Shown one piece after another: positions 8,220-19,184 of a DNA stretch of 64,000 nucleotides. Below the pieces are notes generated by a model that was given only the letters and a program-made list of their open reading frames with translations, did no database searches and was not told the origin of the DNA. The stretch comes from FEN-1219 sp963744305 (lineage in GTDB: Bacteria; Pseudomonadota; Gammaproteobacteria; Steroidobacterales; Rariloculaceae), in contig CAVUTF010000027.1 of the NCBI GenBank assembly GCA_963744305.1, forward strand, positions 1 through 64,000. Direction: 5' to 3'. A program made the translations under genes and the position numbers. Each line of letters begins with the position of its first letter. Positions within the stretch are counted from its first letter, which is position 1.

Positions 8220-10471
8220 TCACAACAACGACTATTCGCCGCGATCTCCGCCTCCAATCTTTCCTGTAGCGCTAGATAGCGCGGCCGCGACTTCAGCGTC
8301 ACCGCGAACAGCGGATCGCGACTGATCGCTGCCGGCCCCACGCTCGGCGCCTCGCCCGACAACTCTTCCAATAACGTAATCGCCTCGTCCTCCGCGCCGC
8401 TCCACGCCAGCACACGCGCGGCGATTGCGTTTGGAGTACAACGCTACTGGCGACTCTCGGTATTTCGTTCGCCATCTCGAGTGCCGCCCTCGCATCGGCG
8501 GCGGCGCGAGCCGGGTCACCGCTGAATAGCGCGCCTTCCGCGGCGAGGAAGCGTCAGCCACCAGTCGTTCCAGGGAGTCGGCTCCGCGCTATCGACGAAC
8601 GCGAGCACCGCGGCGCCTTCGCGCGCAGCGCCGCCGCGATCGCCGGCGAGCAAGCGCTCCCAACCGCGCAGCTCGGCGACGGGCTTCGGTGTCACGCCCC
8701 CGATCTGGCCGTATGCGCCGTGCTGGCGGAACGTCGCGTCGCCCGCGCGTGCGAGGAGTGCGCAAGCTCCGTCATCCGCCCTTCGTAACGCAACAGGTCG
8801 AACTCGACGGACAGCGTCGCAGCGGATCGGCCTCGCGCTGCAAGTCTGCTTCGGCGCGCCAGCGCGCCGTCGAGCCCGTGAACGCGAACAGCGGCTCGCC
8901 GCGATTGATCTGTCCAGGGAACCGCCGATCGAACTGCGCCGCGACGCGCAGCGCCTCGGCCGGTCTGCGTGCGGTGAAAAGATTGGCGAGCCAGAAGCGA
9001 ACGATCGCGGGGTTGCCGGGATCCAGAGTCGCCGCGCGCTCGTGCGCCGCCAACGATTCTTCCACTCGCCCTGCGTAGCGCACGAAGTTCGCTTTGGTCA
9101 TGAGGAAATCGCCGGTGAGCGGGCCTGCGGCCTCCGCTTGCGCGATGAGCGAGAGCGACTTTGTCCATGTCGCGGTCGATCGAGCATAGCGAGCGTCGCT
9201 TCGCGGATGAGGACATGCGGTGCGTCGCCGGCGAGTTTACGTGCTGTCGCGAGATCGGCGCGCGCATCTTCCACGTTGGCAGCGCTGGGGTCGACGCCGC
9301 CGTCGAACTTGGCCATCCGCACGCGCGCACGATCGGCATAGGCGGCCGCGTACGATTGATCGAGGTCGAGCGCGCGCGAGAACATCGCTTCCACACGCTG
9401 CACTTCCTCCAGCGTGGCGCCGGCGCCGACGATCTGCCACGCGAGCGTGCCCTTGAGCCACAGGTCGTACGCCTCGAGATTGCGCGACGGCGGCAGTCGC
9501 AGCGGATTCGCGGAGAGCTTCACCGCCAACTGCTCGGCGACTTCGGCGGCGACCTCCGATTGCAGCGTCATCGCGCTGCCGAGCGCGCTGTCGAAGCTCT
9601 GCGCCCAGAGCTGATTGTCTGCGGCGGCGTCGATGAGCTTCACCGTGATGCGCACCTGCTCGCCGTCGCGGCGCACCGTTCCTTCGAGCACGTGGGTGAC
9701 GCCGAGGTCGCGGGCGATCTCCGCCACCGGCTTCGGCGTGACCCGGTAAGACATCATCGTGGCGCGCGAGATCACGTCGAGATTGGCGGCGCGGCTCGTG
9801 AGCGTGCTCAAGACTTCTTCGTGCATGCCGTCGGCGAAGAACGCGTTCGCGGGATCGGGGCTCAGGTTCTCGAACGGCAGCACCGCGATGCGATAGCGCT
9901 GGCTGGTTGCCGGCGTGGGTGCCGCGTCGCGTGGAGGCGGCTCGATTCGCCAGATGAAAGCCGCGGCGATCGAGATCAGCGCCGACGACAGCAGCGCGGC
10001 GGCCGGCGAGCCATGGCCTACGACCGGCGCCGCCGGCGCCTTCGCAAGGCGCCGGCGAGCGGATGGCGGCGCGGAAGACACCGCTGGCGCGCCAGCGCGT
10101 GCAGGCTCGGCGCTGGCCGCAGCCGCTGCGAACGGCGTCTCCAGCTTGCCGATGAACCGGTATCCCTGACGCGGCACGGTCTCGATGAGACGCGGCGCGT
10201 CGGCATCGTCGCCGAGCGCAGCGCGCAGCTTGCGCATCGCGGTGTTGAGACCGGCGTCGAATTCGACGACGCCCTTCGGCCACAGCCGCGCCACCAATTC
10301 CTCGCGGGTCACGAGCTCGGCGGGCCGGCTCACGAGGAACTCGAGGATCCGCAGCGGCATCTCCTGGAGGCGCACGCGCTGCCCGTCGCGCACGAGCTCG
10401 AGCGGCTCGCGCAGCAGCATGAACCCGTCGAAGCGCGCCGCGATTCGCTTGTCGGAAGGCGTTGCCGCCAT
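8220..10471 (-). pseudogene. CadC/ToxR-like winged-helix regulator with TPR domain, frameshifted in its second half
   Basis: Transmembrane transcription factor. Residues 10-105 form an OmpR-type winged helix (LQEMPLRILEFLVSRP, TREELVARLWP, LNTAMRKLRAALGD, PRLIETVPRQGYRFIG). A low-complexity linker and one membrane helix (about 165-187) follow. Next is the TolB-like segment IAVLPFENLSPDP.NAFFADGMHEEVLSTL, conserved in this group, and then TPR repeats. The first 430 residues are intact. From about 9180 downward the TPR part is split by five or more shifts. A one-base loss near 8232 alters the final stop; the related remnant at 14640 ends AEIAANQSLL. It is divergently transcribed from the membrane protein at 10630, which may be its target. 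Confidence 0.8.
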
Positions 10472-10629
10472 GGAACGAATCGCCGTGGTGGACGTAGCTC
10501 GATCAAGAGCTTACAGGAGTCACGCGCGGTTCAGAACGCGGTTCACGAACAATTGACGAAGCGTTCAGACGCGGTCCATGGCGGCGCGCAGCGCGCGGGC
10601 GTGAGCTTGCCGGCAGGAGGTTTCAAGCC

Positions 10630-11322
10630 ATGGCCACTCACGTTACCCGCGATCCGGATCGGCTCTTTTTCGCCGCGGCGGCAAGCGTCGCGCTCGCGGT
10701 GGCGCTCATCGGATTCGCGCCCACGTACTACCTGAAACCGCTGCTCGCTTCGCCGCCGCTCGCGCCGCTGGTCCACGTGCACGCGGCGCTGTTCACGGCG
10801 TGGCCGGTGCTGCTGCTGACGCAGGGGTTGCTGATCCGTTCCGGTCAAGTGCGCCTGCACCGCACGTTCGGCAGCGCGGCGGTGGTGCTTGTCGTCTTGA
10901 TGGTGTTCACGGGTTTCATGGTCGTGATGGGCAAGCCGCGCCCGACGGCGGCGGAGCGCGCGTTCATCTTCACGCCGCTGCTGGGGTTAGTCCTCTTCGC
11001 GCTGTTCTTCGCGGCCGCGATCCGGTTCCGCCGCGACCGCGGCACGCACAAGCGGCTCATGCTGCTCGCGACGTTGTTCATCGTGCCGGCCGGGATGCTG
11101 CGGATCCTGCGGTTCGTCGGCGTGGATCCGAGCCTGTACCACGTCGCGAGCTACGCCGTCGTGCTGCTGCCGTGCGCGATCTACGACTTGGCGCGGCTGC
11201 GCACGCTGCATCCGGCGACGCTGTGGGGCGGCGCGATTTTGCTGCTGCGCCATCCGTTGCACGCGGCGGTGGCATATACAGAGGAGTGGCAGGCGACGGC
11301 GGCGTGGCTGACGGACTCGTGA
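10630..11322 (+). CDS. Integral membrane protein of unknown function
   Basis: A 230-residue protein with about six or seven hydrophobic helices (for example at residues 12-32, 46-66, 80-102, 115-134, 143-165, 170-190). It has histidines at the membrane edge (HVHAALF, GQVRLHRTFG, THKRLMLLATL), a pattern seen in DUF2306-like and other small haem- or quinone-associated membrane proteins. I do not recognise it specifically. The ATG at 10630 has AGGAGG 9-10 nt upstream. It is divergent from the CadC-like regulator with a 158-bp intergenic region, suggesting regulation by it. The frame is intact. Confidence 0.7.
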   Translation: MATHVTRDPDRLFFAAAASVALAVALIGFAPTYYLKPLLASPPLAPLVHVHAALFTAWPVLLLTQGLLIRSGQVRLHRTFGSAAVVLVVLMVFTGFMVVMGKPRPTAAERAFIFTPLLGLVLFALFFAAAIRFRRDRGTHKRLMLLATLFIVPAGMLRILRFVGVDPSLYHVASYAVVLLPCAIYDLARLRTLHPATLWGGAILLLRHPLHAAVAYTEEWQATAAWLTDS

Positions 11323-11529
11323 GTCGGTGACGTGACGCCGCGGGGTCGTCGTCGGTCTTTCGCGTTAGCCCGATTGTGTTTGATTCCGCGGGATTTCTGC
11401 GATCGCGCAGCGACATTCGTTGAAGGCTAGACGTGCGGCCCACTTACGCATCGCGTTTCATGTTTCATGGCCACGGGGCTCGTACCTTATCGCGAGACGG
11501 CCGCATGGATTTTGAGTCGGGATCCTACG

Positions 11530-11827
11530 AGTCAGCCGCGAATGAGCAATGAGCATGAAGTGACCTTCGAGGAAGCATCAGAGGTCTTCGCCTATGACCA
11601 CGAATCCACGGTCCCTGACCGGATCACTCGATCGATGAAGATCGATATGTCATAACGGTAAGACGCGAAGTGATAGGTTCTTGGTCGTGGCTTTCACCGA
11701 GCGCGAGGCTAAGATCCGTATGATAGCGCCAGACCGATGTACGCCCCGAGAACGGCGAGCGTATGAGCAGTATGACAGACTTCGATTGGGTTTCTCGAGT
11801 ACGTACGCCTTGATCAATCAGGCGTAA
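11530..11827 (+). pseudogene. brnT: BrnT-family toxin remnant
   Basis: The sequence EHEVTFEEASEVFAYD then VPDR reads in one frame up to about 11632. After an internal stop, RFLVVAFTEREAKIRMIAPDR and TPRERRAYEQYDRLRL read in another frame to a TAA at 11825. Together these match the middle and end of BrnT ribonuclease toxins (GVSFEEA.EVF..., IRIISARKATRRERKRYE). The first 15-20 residues and the BrnA antitoxin are not visible. This is a decayed toxin. Confidence 0.65.
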
Positions 11828-12480
11828 GGGGCGAAGTACGCCAAACGTCTGCGCGAGGAAAGAAACGACGTCTAGTGCGCATCGATCGGGATTGCGCAAG
11901 CTCTTCCGGATTCAGCGTCGGTCGAGGAGGCACGTCCTTTGAGCTCGCGTCGGCGAGAGCGGCCGAACGTCGTGATCAGCTGACAAGCGATTATCGCGCA
12001 TACCACTGGCGCATCGAAGGGATCAGCGCTTTAACGGTCGCAATTTGCGATCTTCAAGCGTACGGTATCGAGCGCAGAGCACCGCGAAATAGCTCGCGCT
12101 CCTGGGCGCTGACAAAGCACGGCGCATCTGATGTCGACTGCCGTTCTCGAGAGTGCTCCGTAGTGGTACTGAGATGACCGTCTACGTCGTGCGCGCCTTC
12201 GTTACGGCTGTCGGAAACGGCGCGCCTGGCATGCCGGACTGTCTAGCGAGCGCCGCGGCAGGCGCTGGCCGAGATCGCGATCGGTGAAGAAGTCAAAGCG
12301 CAAGCCGCCAACGTCGCGTTGACAGAGCGGCGCGCCCGCCCGACTATTGCCGTTAGCGCGCCAGACAGGGCGCCACCGGACCCGCGGCAAGGGAACGATT
12401 CCCACCTGTTTTCGACGAACGAACGTGCTTCGCGCACCTTCTTTCAGCCTGACATCAGCGGGTCACAGGCGCTACATGAA
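11828..12480. other. Non-coding or degraded interval
   Basis: No supportable gene. A 100-codon plus-strand frame at 11875 has composition unlike a protein and no recognisable motif. Near 12174 a short MTVYVVRAFV reading resembles the tail of ORF6N-type proteins but is too short and broken to call. Confidence 0.5.
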
Positions 12481-12492
12481 AGGAGGTCGCTC

Positions 12493-14123
12493 GTGACCAC
12501 GCCGAAGTCTCTTCCTGCCCGTCCTTCGCTCGATTCCCTGCGCAAGCAGGCGAAGACGCTTGCCCGCGACATCACTGCCGGCAACGCGGCCGCCATCGCC
12601 CGCGCGCAAGCTCAGTTGCCCAACGCGGAAATGCCGCTGTCGCTGCGTGACGCGCAGCTCGTGGTGGCACGCGAGTACGGTTACGCCGGCTGGCAGGATA
12701 TCGCTGCCGAAGTCGCGCGGCGCTGCGGGCACGGTCTCGCGTGGGCCGCCGCGCAGGCCGAACGCATCATTCATGACAACGACATCGAAGGCCTGAAGCA
12801 GCTCCTCGCGGAGTACCCGGCCCTCCTCACATGGGGTCCGGAGCGAGGCGGTCTTGTCGCGATGGCGACCAATTCGTACGGCGACAGCTTCGACCCCGTG
12901 AGCGAACAGCATTTCACGCGGCGCGAATGTGCAGAGCTTTTGATCGATGCCGGGGCCGTGATCGTGCCGAGGGTGCCGGACGCCCTCCTGCGCGCTCGTG
13001 CGCGTGAGCTGTTGCAGGTCTTCCAGCGCAGAGGGCTTCTTCCGCGCACGCTGAAATTTCTCGCGGCGTTGGGGGATCTCGACGACGTGCGCGCGTGTTT
13101 CGATGAGCAGGGCAGGCTGCGCCCGGGCGCCTGCTGGCGCCGCTCAGCACGGACGAGCGTTTCACCGTCAACGAAGGATTCATGTACGCGTGCCGCTACC
13201 GGCACGAGCCCGTGGCCGCGTTTCTGCTGGAACGCTGCATCGCGCTCGATCCGGAGCTCGGCCGCAATATCGACGCCTGGCGCGGACGTGCCGCGTTCGT
13301 CGAATACATGGTTGCGAACCAGGTGAAGGCGGATGACAGCGACTCGCAGCCGTTCGCCCCGTGGCGCGCCTTTGTGATGCATCGCGTGTCGCGCGCCGTT
13401 CACGCGAACGACTCGTCCGAGCTCGTGCGGCTGCTACAGGAGAGCCCGTGGCTGCTCGGAGAGTCCTGCGTGGGATTCCAGGCGAGGCTCTTCGAGGTGG
13501 CGATACTGAACGATCATCTGGAGCTCTTTAATCAGCTGTTCGAGCTCGACCCGGCGTTACTGCATCGTCGCCCGCCGCCGCCCGCACGCGCGCATCGAGT
13601 TCGCGCTCTGCTATGCGAAGGCGCATGCCGTTCCGCAGCTCCTGCGCATCTGGCCGCCGCGCGACGATCTTCCGTACGCCGCGGGCACGGGTGATTTGGC
13701 GGCCGTGAAGCGCTGGTCGACGCGGCCGGCGAGCCGGCGTTGGGCAATCCGGCGCACCACTTGGAGCCTCCACAGCCGGAGGCTTTCGAAGCGCATGAGA
13801 CGGCGCCGCCCACGGTGCAGCGCGTGCTCGACACGGCGCTCGCCTACGCGTGCCTCAACAACCACCTCGAGATCGCCGACTTCCTGCTCGCGCACGGCGC
13901 CGACATCAACACCCGCTGGTGCTCGCACGAGCCTGCCAGCATCCTGCACGAGCTCGTGTGGTACAAGAATTACGAGGCGATGCAGTTCCTCATCGACCGC
14001 GGCATCGACATGACGATCATCGACTACCGCTGGCGCGCCACGGCGCAGGGGTGGGCGCGGCATGCCGCGCACGACGAGAAGCTCGCGATCTGGCTCGCCG
14101 AAGCGGAACAGCGGCAAGCCTAG
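12493..14123 (+). pseudogene. Ankyrin-repeat protein, three frameshifts
   Basis: Large cytoplasmic ankyrin-repeat protein (about 540 aa before decay). The N-terminal motif SLDSLRKQAKTLARDI with AIARAQAQLP is common in this family of bacterial ankyrin proteins. Repeat helices follow: IIHDNDIEGLKQLLAEYPALL, CAELLIDAGA, ACRYRHEPVAAFLLERC, ACLNNHLEIADFLLAHGADIN and EAMQFLIDRGIDM. Shifts near 13130, 13570 and 13730 move the reading between frames, and the last 127 residues are intact to LAEAEQRQA. The GTG at 12493 is chosen because an AGGAGGT lies 5-6 nt upstream. A 12-residue copy of its very C-terminus recurs at 50590. Confidence 0.8.
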
Positions 14124-14165
14124 CGCTCGATTTTCGTCAGCGTTTGCGCTTCGACCTTGCCGCTG
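14124..14165 (-). pseudogene. Remnant of DUF411-CusF gene 3' end
   Basis: On the minus strand this stretch reads KVEAQTLTKIER and stop, matching the last residues of the DUF411-CusF protein at 50620 (ATVTHLAKIER). The stop abuts the ankyrin gene stop. The pair was therefore originally convergent, as the reciprocal scar at 50590 also shows. Confidence 0.6.
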
Positions 14166-14215
14166 CCCGGCCGACGGCCTGTGCGCGACGATTCGCGCTG
14201 GGTCGATCAGGTCCG

Positions 14216-14246
14216 TTGACATCGCGCTTTCGCTGGGGTTTATCAT
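14216..14246 (+). promoter_or_regulatory. Leaderless-type promoter of DUF1640 cassette, copy 3
   Basis: TTGACA at 14216-14221, a 19-nt spacer, then TATCAT at 14241-14246. In-frame ATG codons lie at 14249 and 14255, the latter after an 8-nt gap. Confidence 0.6.
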
Positions 14247-14248
14247 CG

Positions 14249-14632
14249 ATGCCGATGCAGGTTGAGTCGCTGGAGGTTCTCGAAAGGGCTGATGTGGCGC
14301 CGGCGCAGGCGCGCGCCATCGTTCGTGCCATCGAGATCGAGATCGCCGGCGCGAAAGACACGCTCGCCACGAAGCAGGACGTTCTGATGCTCAAGGAGGA
14401 TCTTCTTGTCCTGCGGCAGGCGCTTCGCCACGACATCGAGACGTCACGCAAGGAAATGTCCGAGTCTCGGCGCCATCCTTCGCGGCGCAATGGCGGAGCA
14501 ACGCGGCGAGCTGCAAGGCCGAGATCCATGCGAGCGTGAGGTGGCGCGACCCGCCAGATGTATGTCGCCGTGCTGGGTCAGATGGCGGTGCTGCTCGGTT
14601 TCGCCTACTTCTTCTCCACGCACGTTCGGTGA
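14249..14632 (+). pseudogene. DUF1640/CCDC90-like membrane protein, copy 3, frameshifted
   Basis: The N-terminus VESLEVLERADVAPAQAR and ATKQDVLMLKEDLLVL is intact for about 70 residues. Shifts near 14465 and 14545 then separate the coiled coil from the C-terminal helix (VAVLGQMAVLLGFAYFFSTHV), which ends at the TGA at 14630. No Uma2 gene follows this copy; instead a fragment of a CadC-like gene lies downstream. Confidence 0.75.
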
Positions 14633-14639
14633 CTCACTC

Positions 14640-14710
14640 GCTCATCACAACAACGATTGGTTCGCCGCGATTTCCGCCTCCAATCTTTCGTTCAGCGCGA
14701 GATATCCAAA
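14640..14710 (-). pseudogene. 3' fragment of a CadC/TPR-type regulator
   Basis: On the minus strand it reads YLALNERLEAEIAANQSLL and stop, almost the same as the end of the regulator at 8220 (YLALQERLEAEIAA). At the DNA level about 60 of 70 bases match 8214-8277. It is a stray gene end with nothing upstream. Confidence 0.7.
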
Positions 14711-14754
14711 GTTCGCTACAGTCGAAGGCAACGTCTGCTCGACAAAGGGGGCGC

Positions 14755-16109
14755 GTGCGAATCATCGCTGTGCTGGCACTCGTCGGTGCCGGGGTTGGTG
14801 CGGCTTGGGGGCAGACTGCGGGTCAACTCGCGGAGTCGCTGCGGCCGGGCGGCGTCTCGATCGATTCTGAATCCGGCTCGCGGCTACCGCTTCTCACGCG
14901 CGCGGACATGGGCGATGACGCGAGCGCCCGAATCTACGATGCGTTGGCGGGGCCTAGCGGCGAAGTCCCAAGCGGCGCACTTGCGATCGCGCTTTATAGT
15001 CCCGCGACCGCGGCAGGCTTCGGCCGCATCGAACATATCTTTTGACCGAGAGCGCCTTAAGCAGGCGACTCGCAGCGCTTCTGACATTGATCACGGCCCG
15101 CGAGATGAACCTTGCGTACGAGTGGAGCGTCCGCGAGGACGCGGCGCGCGCGTCGGGTCTCGAGCCCGGGGTCATCGAAGTGGTCCGACGCAATGCGTCT
15201 GTTGCTGACCTCTCGACCGACGATGCATTGCTTATCGATTTCGGCCGTCAGCTCTTCCGCAACCGCCACGTGCGCAGCGAGACGTTCGCGGCGCTCGTCG
15301 ACCGGCTGGGCAAGCAGGGCTCGTTCGACGCGATCATGCTGCTCGCGTACCCCGCGATGGCAGGTGTACTTGAACGCGCCGTCGATCAGCAGCCGCCGGC
15401 GGGCTGGAGCCCGTCACGATTGCCGCGCGTGGACGGCGTCGGCACACCGACCGGCCTGCCCGGGGACTTCGTGGCGCTCGCGGAGCGGCCGCCGCTACCG
15501 AGCGACGTTCACGAAGACTCGTACTATCGGTTCCCGCTGCTCACGCGACAGGAACTCGACCCGCGGGGCCGAGAGATCTTCGAGCGGGTAGTGGGTGCCG
15601 ATCGAGACACGACGCCGCGCGGCCCCGTCGGCATGACGTTCTTGAGCGCGGAGCTCGTCGAACCCGTTCAAGTGATCAACACCGCACTGCGGACGAACGG
15701 CGTGCTCGGCACGCGTCTCGCCGAGATCGTCATCGCAGCGACGGGCCGCGAGATGAACAGCCAGTATCAGTGGAACGTCCACGGCGCGGCCGCCGACGCG
15801 GCCGGCGCGGGGCAGGCTGTGCTCGACGCGATCCGCAACGACGCGCCCGTCGCGGTGCTCGACGACCGGGACGCCGTCGCGATCGTATTCACTCGCGAGA
15901 TCTTCCGCGAGCAGACGGTCCGTCCAGAGACGTTCGCCAAGGCGGTGGAGCTATTCGGCGTTCGGGGCACGGTCGAAATCGCCGCGCTGATCGGCGACTA
16001 CCTGATGATGACGACGGTGTACAACGCGCTCGGCATGCGGCTCCGCCCCGATCAGGCGGCGACGTTGCCTCATCGTGCGGGGGCGCCGGTGGGGGCGGAG
16101 TGGCGATAG
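14755..16109 (+). CDS. Secreted double carboxymuconolactone decarboxylase-like protein, one frameshift
   Basis: The signal peptide (VRIIAVLALVGAGVGAAWG) is followed by two tandem CMD/AhpD-like domains. Domain 1 has LLTRADMGDDASARIYDALAGP, then after a shift near 15045 LITAREMNLAYEWSVREDAA. Domain 2, from about residue 250, has LLTRQELDPRGREIFERV and IAATGREMNSQYQWNVHGAAA. The classical CxxC of AhpD is absent, so peroxidase activity is doubtful; lactone decarboxylase-like chemistry is possible but unproven. From 15050 to the stop the frame is open for 350 codons. The start is the GTG at 14755. Confidence 0.75.
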
Positions 16110-16225
16110 GGCGCTGAACTTCACGGCTTCGCGGCTTGGGCTTGATTACTATCGGCGTTCTTTGATTGCGCGTTGCTGAATCGAAGTACAATCTTCAACG
16201 CGCGCGGCGAACGTCAAGAGGTTGT

Positions 16226-17760
16226 GTGCGCAGAACTCTCGGGCTGATGTGCATCGTTGCGGTTGCCTTGTCCGGAGAGGCGGCCGCGCTTGAAACGAAC
16301 GTTCAAACACAATCCGGAGCCATTCGAGGCGCCGGCGCTGGTGTCGTGGTGTTCAAGGGTATCCCGTACGCCGCCCCTCCCACCGGCGAGCGTCGATGGC
16401 GTCCGCCCGTGTCGCCAGAGCCCTGGACCGACGTCCGGGATGCAACGCAGTTCGGACCGCAGTGCACTCAGCCCGCCAGATTCGCGCCGCGGGGGCGGGG
16501 CTCTTCCCCACCGACATCGATGCCGTCGAGTGAGGACTGTCTCACGCTCAACGTGTGGACTCCGGCGGTATCGAGCACGGACCGACTCCCTGTCATGGTG
16601 TGGCTCCACGGCGGAGGATTTACCATCGGTTCCTGAGCGGCGCGCGACGCCGAGGCACTGGCTCGTCGCGGAGTGGTCGTCGTGACCTTGAACTACCGCT
16701 TGGGGGCGTTGGGTTTTTTTGCGCATCCTGCGTTGTCGCGCGAGTCTGAGCAGGGAGTCTCCGGTAACTACGGCCTGCTCGATCAGATCGCGGCGCTCAA
16801 GTGGGTTCGCACAAACATCGCGGCGTTTGGTGGAAATCCGGCGAATGTGACGCTATTCGGACAGTCGGCGGGTGCGATCAGCATCGGCGTTTTCCTGGCC
16901 TCCCCGCTCGCTGACGGTCTGTTCCATCGCGCGATAGCCGAGAGCGGGTCGTTGATCGGTATCGCGAAACCACGACTTCGTGTCGCCGAAACGCGAGGTG
17001 CGTCGTCGGTCGCAGATATCGAGGCGCTCCGAGCGAAGAGCGCAGACGAGGTGCTCGCACGGTTGCCATCGGCGCCGACGCTGAGTGCGGGTACGCACTA
17101 CTACCCGGTCGTCGACGGGTACGTCCTGCCCGACGACCCAGACGTTCTCGCCGGCACGGTCAGTCGCGCGAAAGTGCCGCTGCTTATTGGTCACAATGCG
17201 AACGAGGGTCTTTCTACGCGAGCGACACTCCTCTGACGCTATCGGAATATCGCGATTTCGTTCGCGCGACGTTTCCTGCGGAATTCGTCGACGCGATCCT
17301 CGCAAACTACCCCGCTGCGACAGACGCCGAAGCAGCTGCAGCCGTCCACCGATGTTCGCCGACTTCAGGCTCGTAACCACGGCCGTAGTCACAGCCCGTG
17401 CGGCCTCGAAGGTGACCGAGGTCTACATGTATCAGGTTTCGCGAGTCAGTCCGTTGAGCAGAGCGAACTGGGCGGAGCCGCGCATGGCGCGGAAATGCCA
17501 GTACGTCTTCGATCTCGTCACGGCGGATACGTCGCAGTTTGAAGAGCGCGACCGAACAATCGCACGCGCTATGGCCGGCGCGTGGGTACAGTTCGCCAAG
17601 ACCGGGACCCAAACGGTGGTCTGCCTCAATGGCCAGCTTACCGTTCGCCTGAGTATCAGATTCTCGACTACGGTGATGAAATAGCTATCCACTCCAACGC
17701 TCACCGTGCTCGAGTGGAGTTCTTCGCGCCTATCGTCGAGAAGACGCGCGGCAAGAAGCC
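16226..17760 (+). pseudogene. Secreted type-B carboxylesterase, frameshifted
   Basis: Alpha/beta-hydrolase of the carboxylesterase type B (PnbA) family. A signal peptide is followed by GIPYAAPPTGERRWRPP, the disulfide-type EDCLTLNVWTP, the oxyanion-hole HGGGF and NYRLGALGF. Next come GNYGLLDQIAALKWV and the nucleophile elbow GQSAGA (Ser near residue 215). Shifts occur at about 16634 (premature TGA), 17215, 17350 and 17610. The tail DLVTADTSQFEERDRTIA and AMAGAWVQFAKTG is present. The C-terminal end is approximate. It would hydrolyse carboxylic esters in the periplasm if restored. Confidence 0.8.
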
Positions 17761-17848
17761 AAGAGCCCGAGTGTCCTCTATCCGCGTGTCGGTAGAGGCC
17801 TTGCTAGCCAAGGGTCCTTGTTGGGCTTCCCGCTCGGTCTTTCGATCT

Positions 17849-18967
17849 TCATGCAACCACGAGCTTCACGGGCAGTGCGCCGTTCATCTGGGCGAACTCT
17901 TCACGCGTTTTGAGCGACAGTAGGTGAATTGGAGCGTCGCTTGGAACGAGCAACGCGATTCGCCAATTGGAGAAGCGCTGCTTGATCACAGCACCTACGT
18001 CTCGATACAGGGCGTTGATTGCCCCGGCGCCAATGCGCTCGCCGTAGGGCAGATTCGCGATGAGCAAACCGCTAGGCGTTGGGGGCTCCCATTCCTGAAA
18101 CGGTTTTGCCGAGAACTCGACATACTTTTCGACACGGGCCCGCCGGGCGGAGGCACGCGCTAGGGCAACGTACTCCGCGCGGATGTCAGACACGTAGATC
18201 GGCGCCTGCAGGACGTTTCTTTTCGCGGCGCGCAGTTGATCTGAAACACGGCGCCACAGGGGCCGGTCAAAACCGGCGAGGTGTTCCAGCGCAAAGTCAT
18301 CCTTGCCGCGGTGGATCAGAGGGGCCTTGTTGAGAGCGATATACGCCGCCTCGATGGCGATAGTGCCAGAGCCGCACATGGGATCGAGGAGCGGTTCCTG
18401 CCCCGTATAACGAGCCAACAACAGGATCGACGCCGCCAGGGTCTCTTTCAAAACCGCGGGATGCCCGGTCATGCGCCAGCCACGCTTGTGGAGCGCGCGG
18501 CCCGCGGTGTCCAACCCGAGGACGCAGCTACCGTTGCGCAGGAACACGACCACGGTGATGGGGTTCTCCGCCGCGGCATCAAACACGGGCGCGGACTTTT
18601 CAAACGCACCCTGTCGAATCGATTCAACAACGGACGCGATCACCGCCTGTTCGCCCATCGCCTGGGACTGCCGATCCGTGAGGGCCGGGGTCACGGTGAA
18701 GGGTCGGTGCGATCGAATCCAGGCGGGCCACGCAATCTTCTGGAGCTCCAGGCGCAGCGTCTCCAGATCGGGTGCTGCGAATTCTGCGACCACGCGCTGC
18801 AGGCGGCTCGCAGTTCGCAGACACAAGTGGGCGCGGTACGCCGTTGCAAGATCCGTGTCGAACGCGATGCCGCGATGCAGCCTCTGCTGGCTTTCGATCC
18901 CGAGCGCCGTGAGCTCGGCGGCGAGCACGTCGACGGTCTCGTGCGGGCAGGTCGCAATCCAGCGCAT
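17849..18967 (-). CDS. THUMP-domain RNA methyltransferase (RlmL N-terminal-like)
   Basis: An intact 372-residue SAM-dependent RNA methyltransferase. Residues 1-165 form the N-terminal ferredoxin-like plus THUMP region (AFDTDLATAYRAHLCLRTASR). The methyltransferase part has LLDPMCGSGTIAIEAAYIA for SAM binding and the catalytic NLPYGER (an N-[LP]-P-Y motif). This matches the RlmL/RlmKL N-terminal half that makes N2-methylguanosine (m2G) in 23S rRNA, but it lacks the RlmK second half. The free-standing arrangement is common. Codon use and frame are clean, in contrast to its neighbours. Confidence 0.88.
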   Translation of the reverse strand: MRWIATCPHETVDVLAAELTALGIESQQRLHRGIAFDTDLATAYRAHLCLRTASRLQRVVAEFAAPDLETLRLELQKIAWPAWIRSHRPFTVTPALTDRQSQAMGEQAVIASVVESIRQGAFEKSAPVFDAAAENPITVVVFLRNGSCVLGLDTAGRALHKRGWRMTGHPAVLKETLAASILLLARYTGQEPLLDPMCGSGTIAIEAAYIALNKAPLIHRGKDDFALEHLAGFDRPLWRRVSDQLRAAKRNVLQAPIYVSDIRAEYVALARASARRARVEKYVEFSAKPFQEWEPPTPSGLLIANLPYGERIGAGAINALYRDVGAVIKQRFSNWRIALLVPSDAPIHLLSLKTREEFAQMNGALPVKLVVA

Positions 18968-19184
18968 GGCGTGTGGGGTCCCTCTCAGACTTTGGCTATC
19001 TGCCGCGAAAGAGCTTTGAGCGGATTATCCTCATTCATCGCCGTAGGTGAATTTGCCGACCGCTTCTCAACGGGAGACCTGACGCGCCGAAGTTGCGTTT
19101 CTTCACCGGAACGCGGGGTTCGGTGAGAGCGGAGCCGCGTGATGTGGCATTACCTTCGCGGAATGGCCACGGTATCCTTGGGCA

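Noticed and set aside
9161..10735. 524-codon plus-strand open frame opposite the CadC-like regulator
   Set aside because: Arg/His-rich shadow translation with no motif; the minus strand carries a clear winged-helix/TolB-like protein.
12174..12450. Possible ORF6N-domain remnant (MTVYVVRAFV)
   Set aside because: Only ten residues match and the rest cannot be joined into a domain in any frame.
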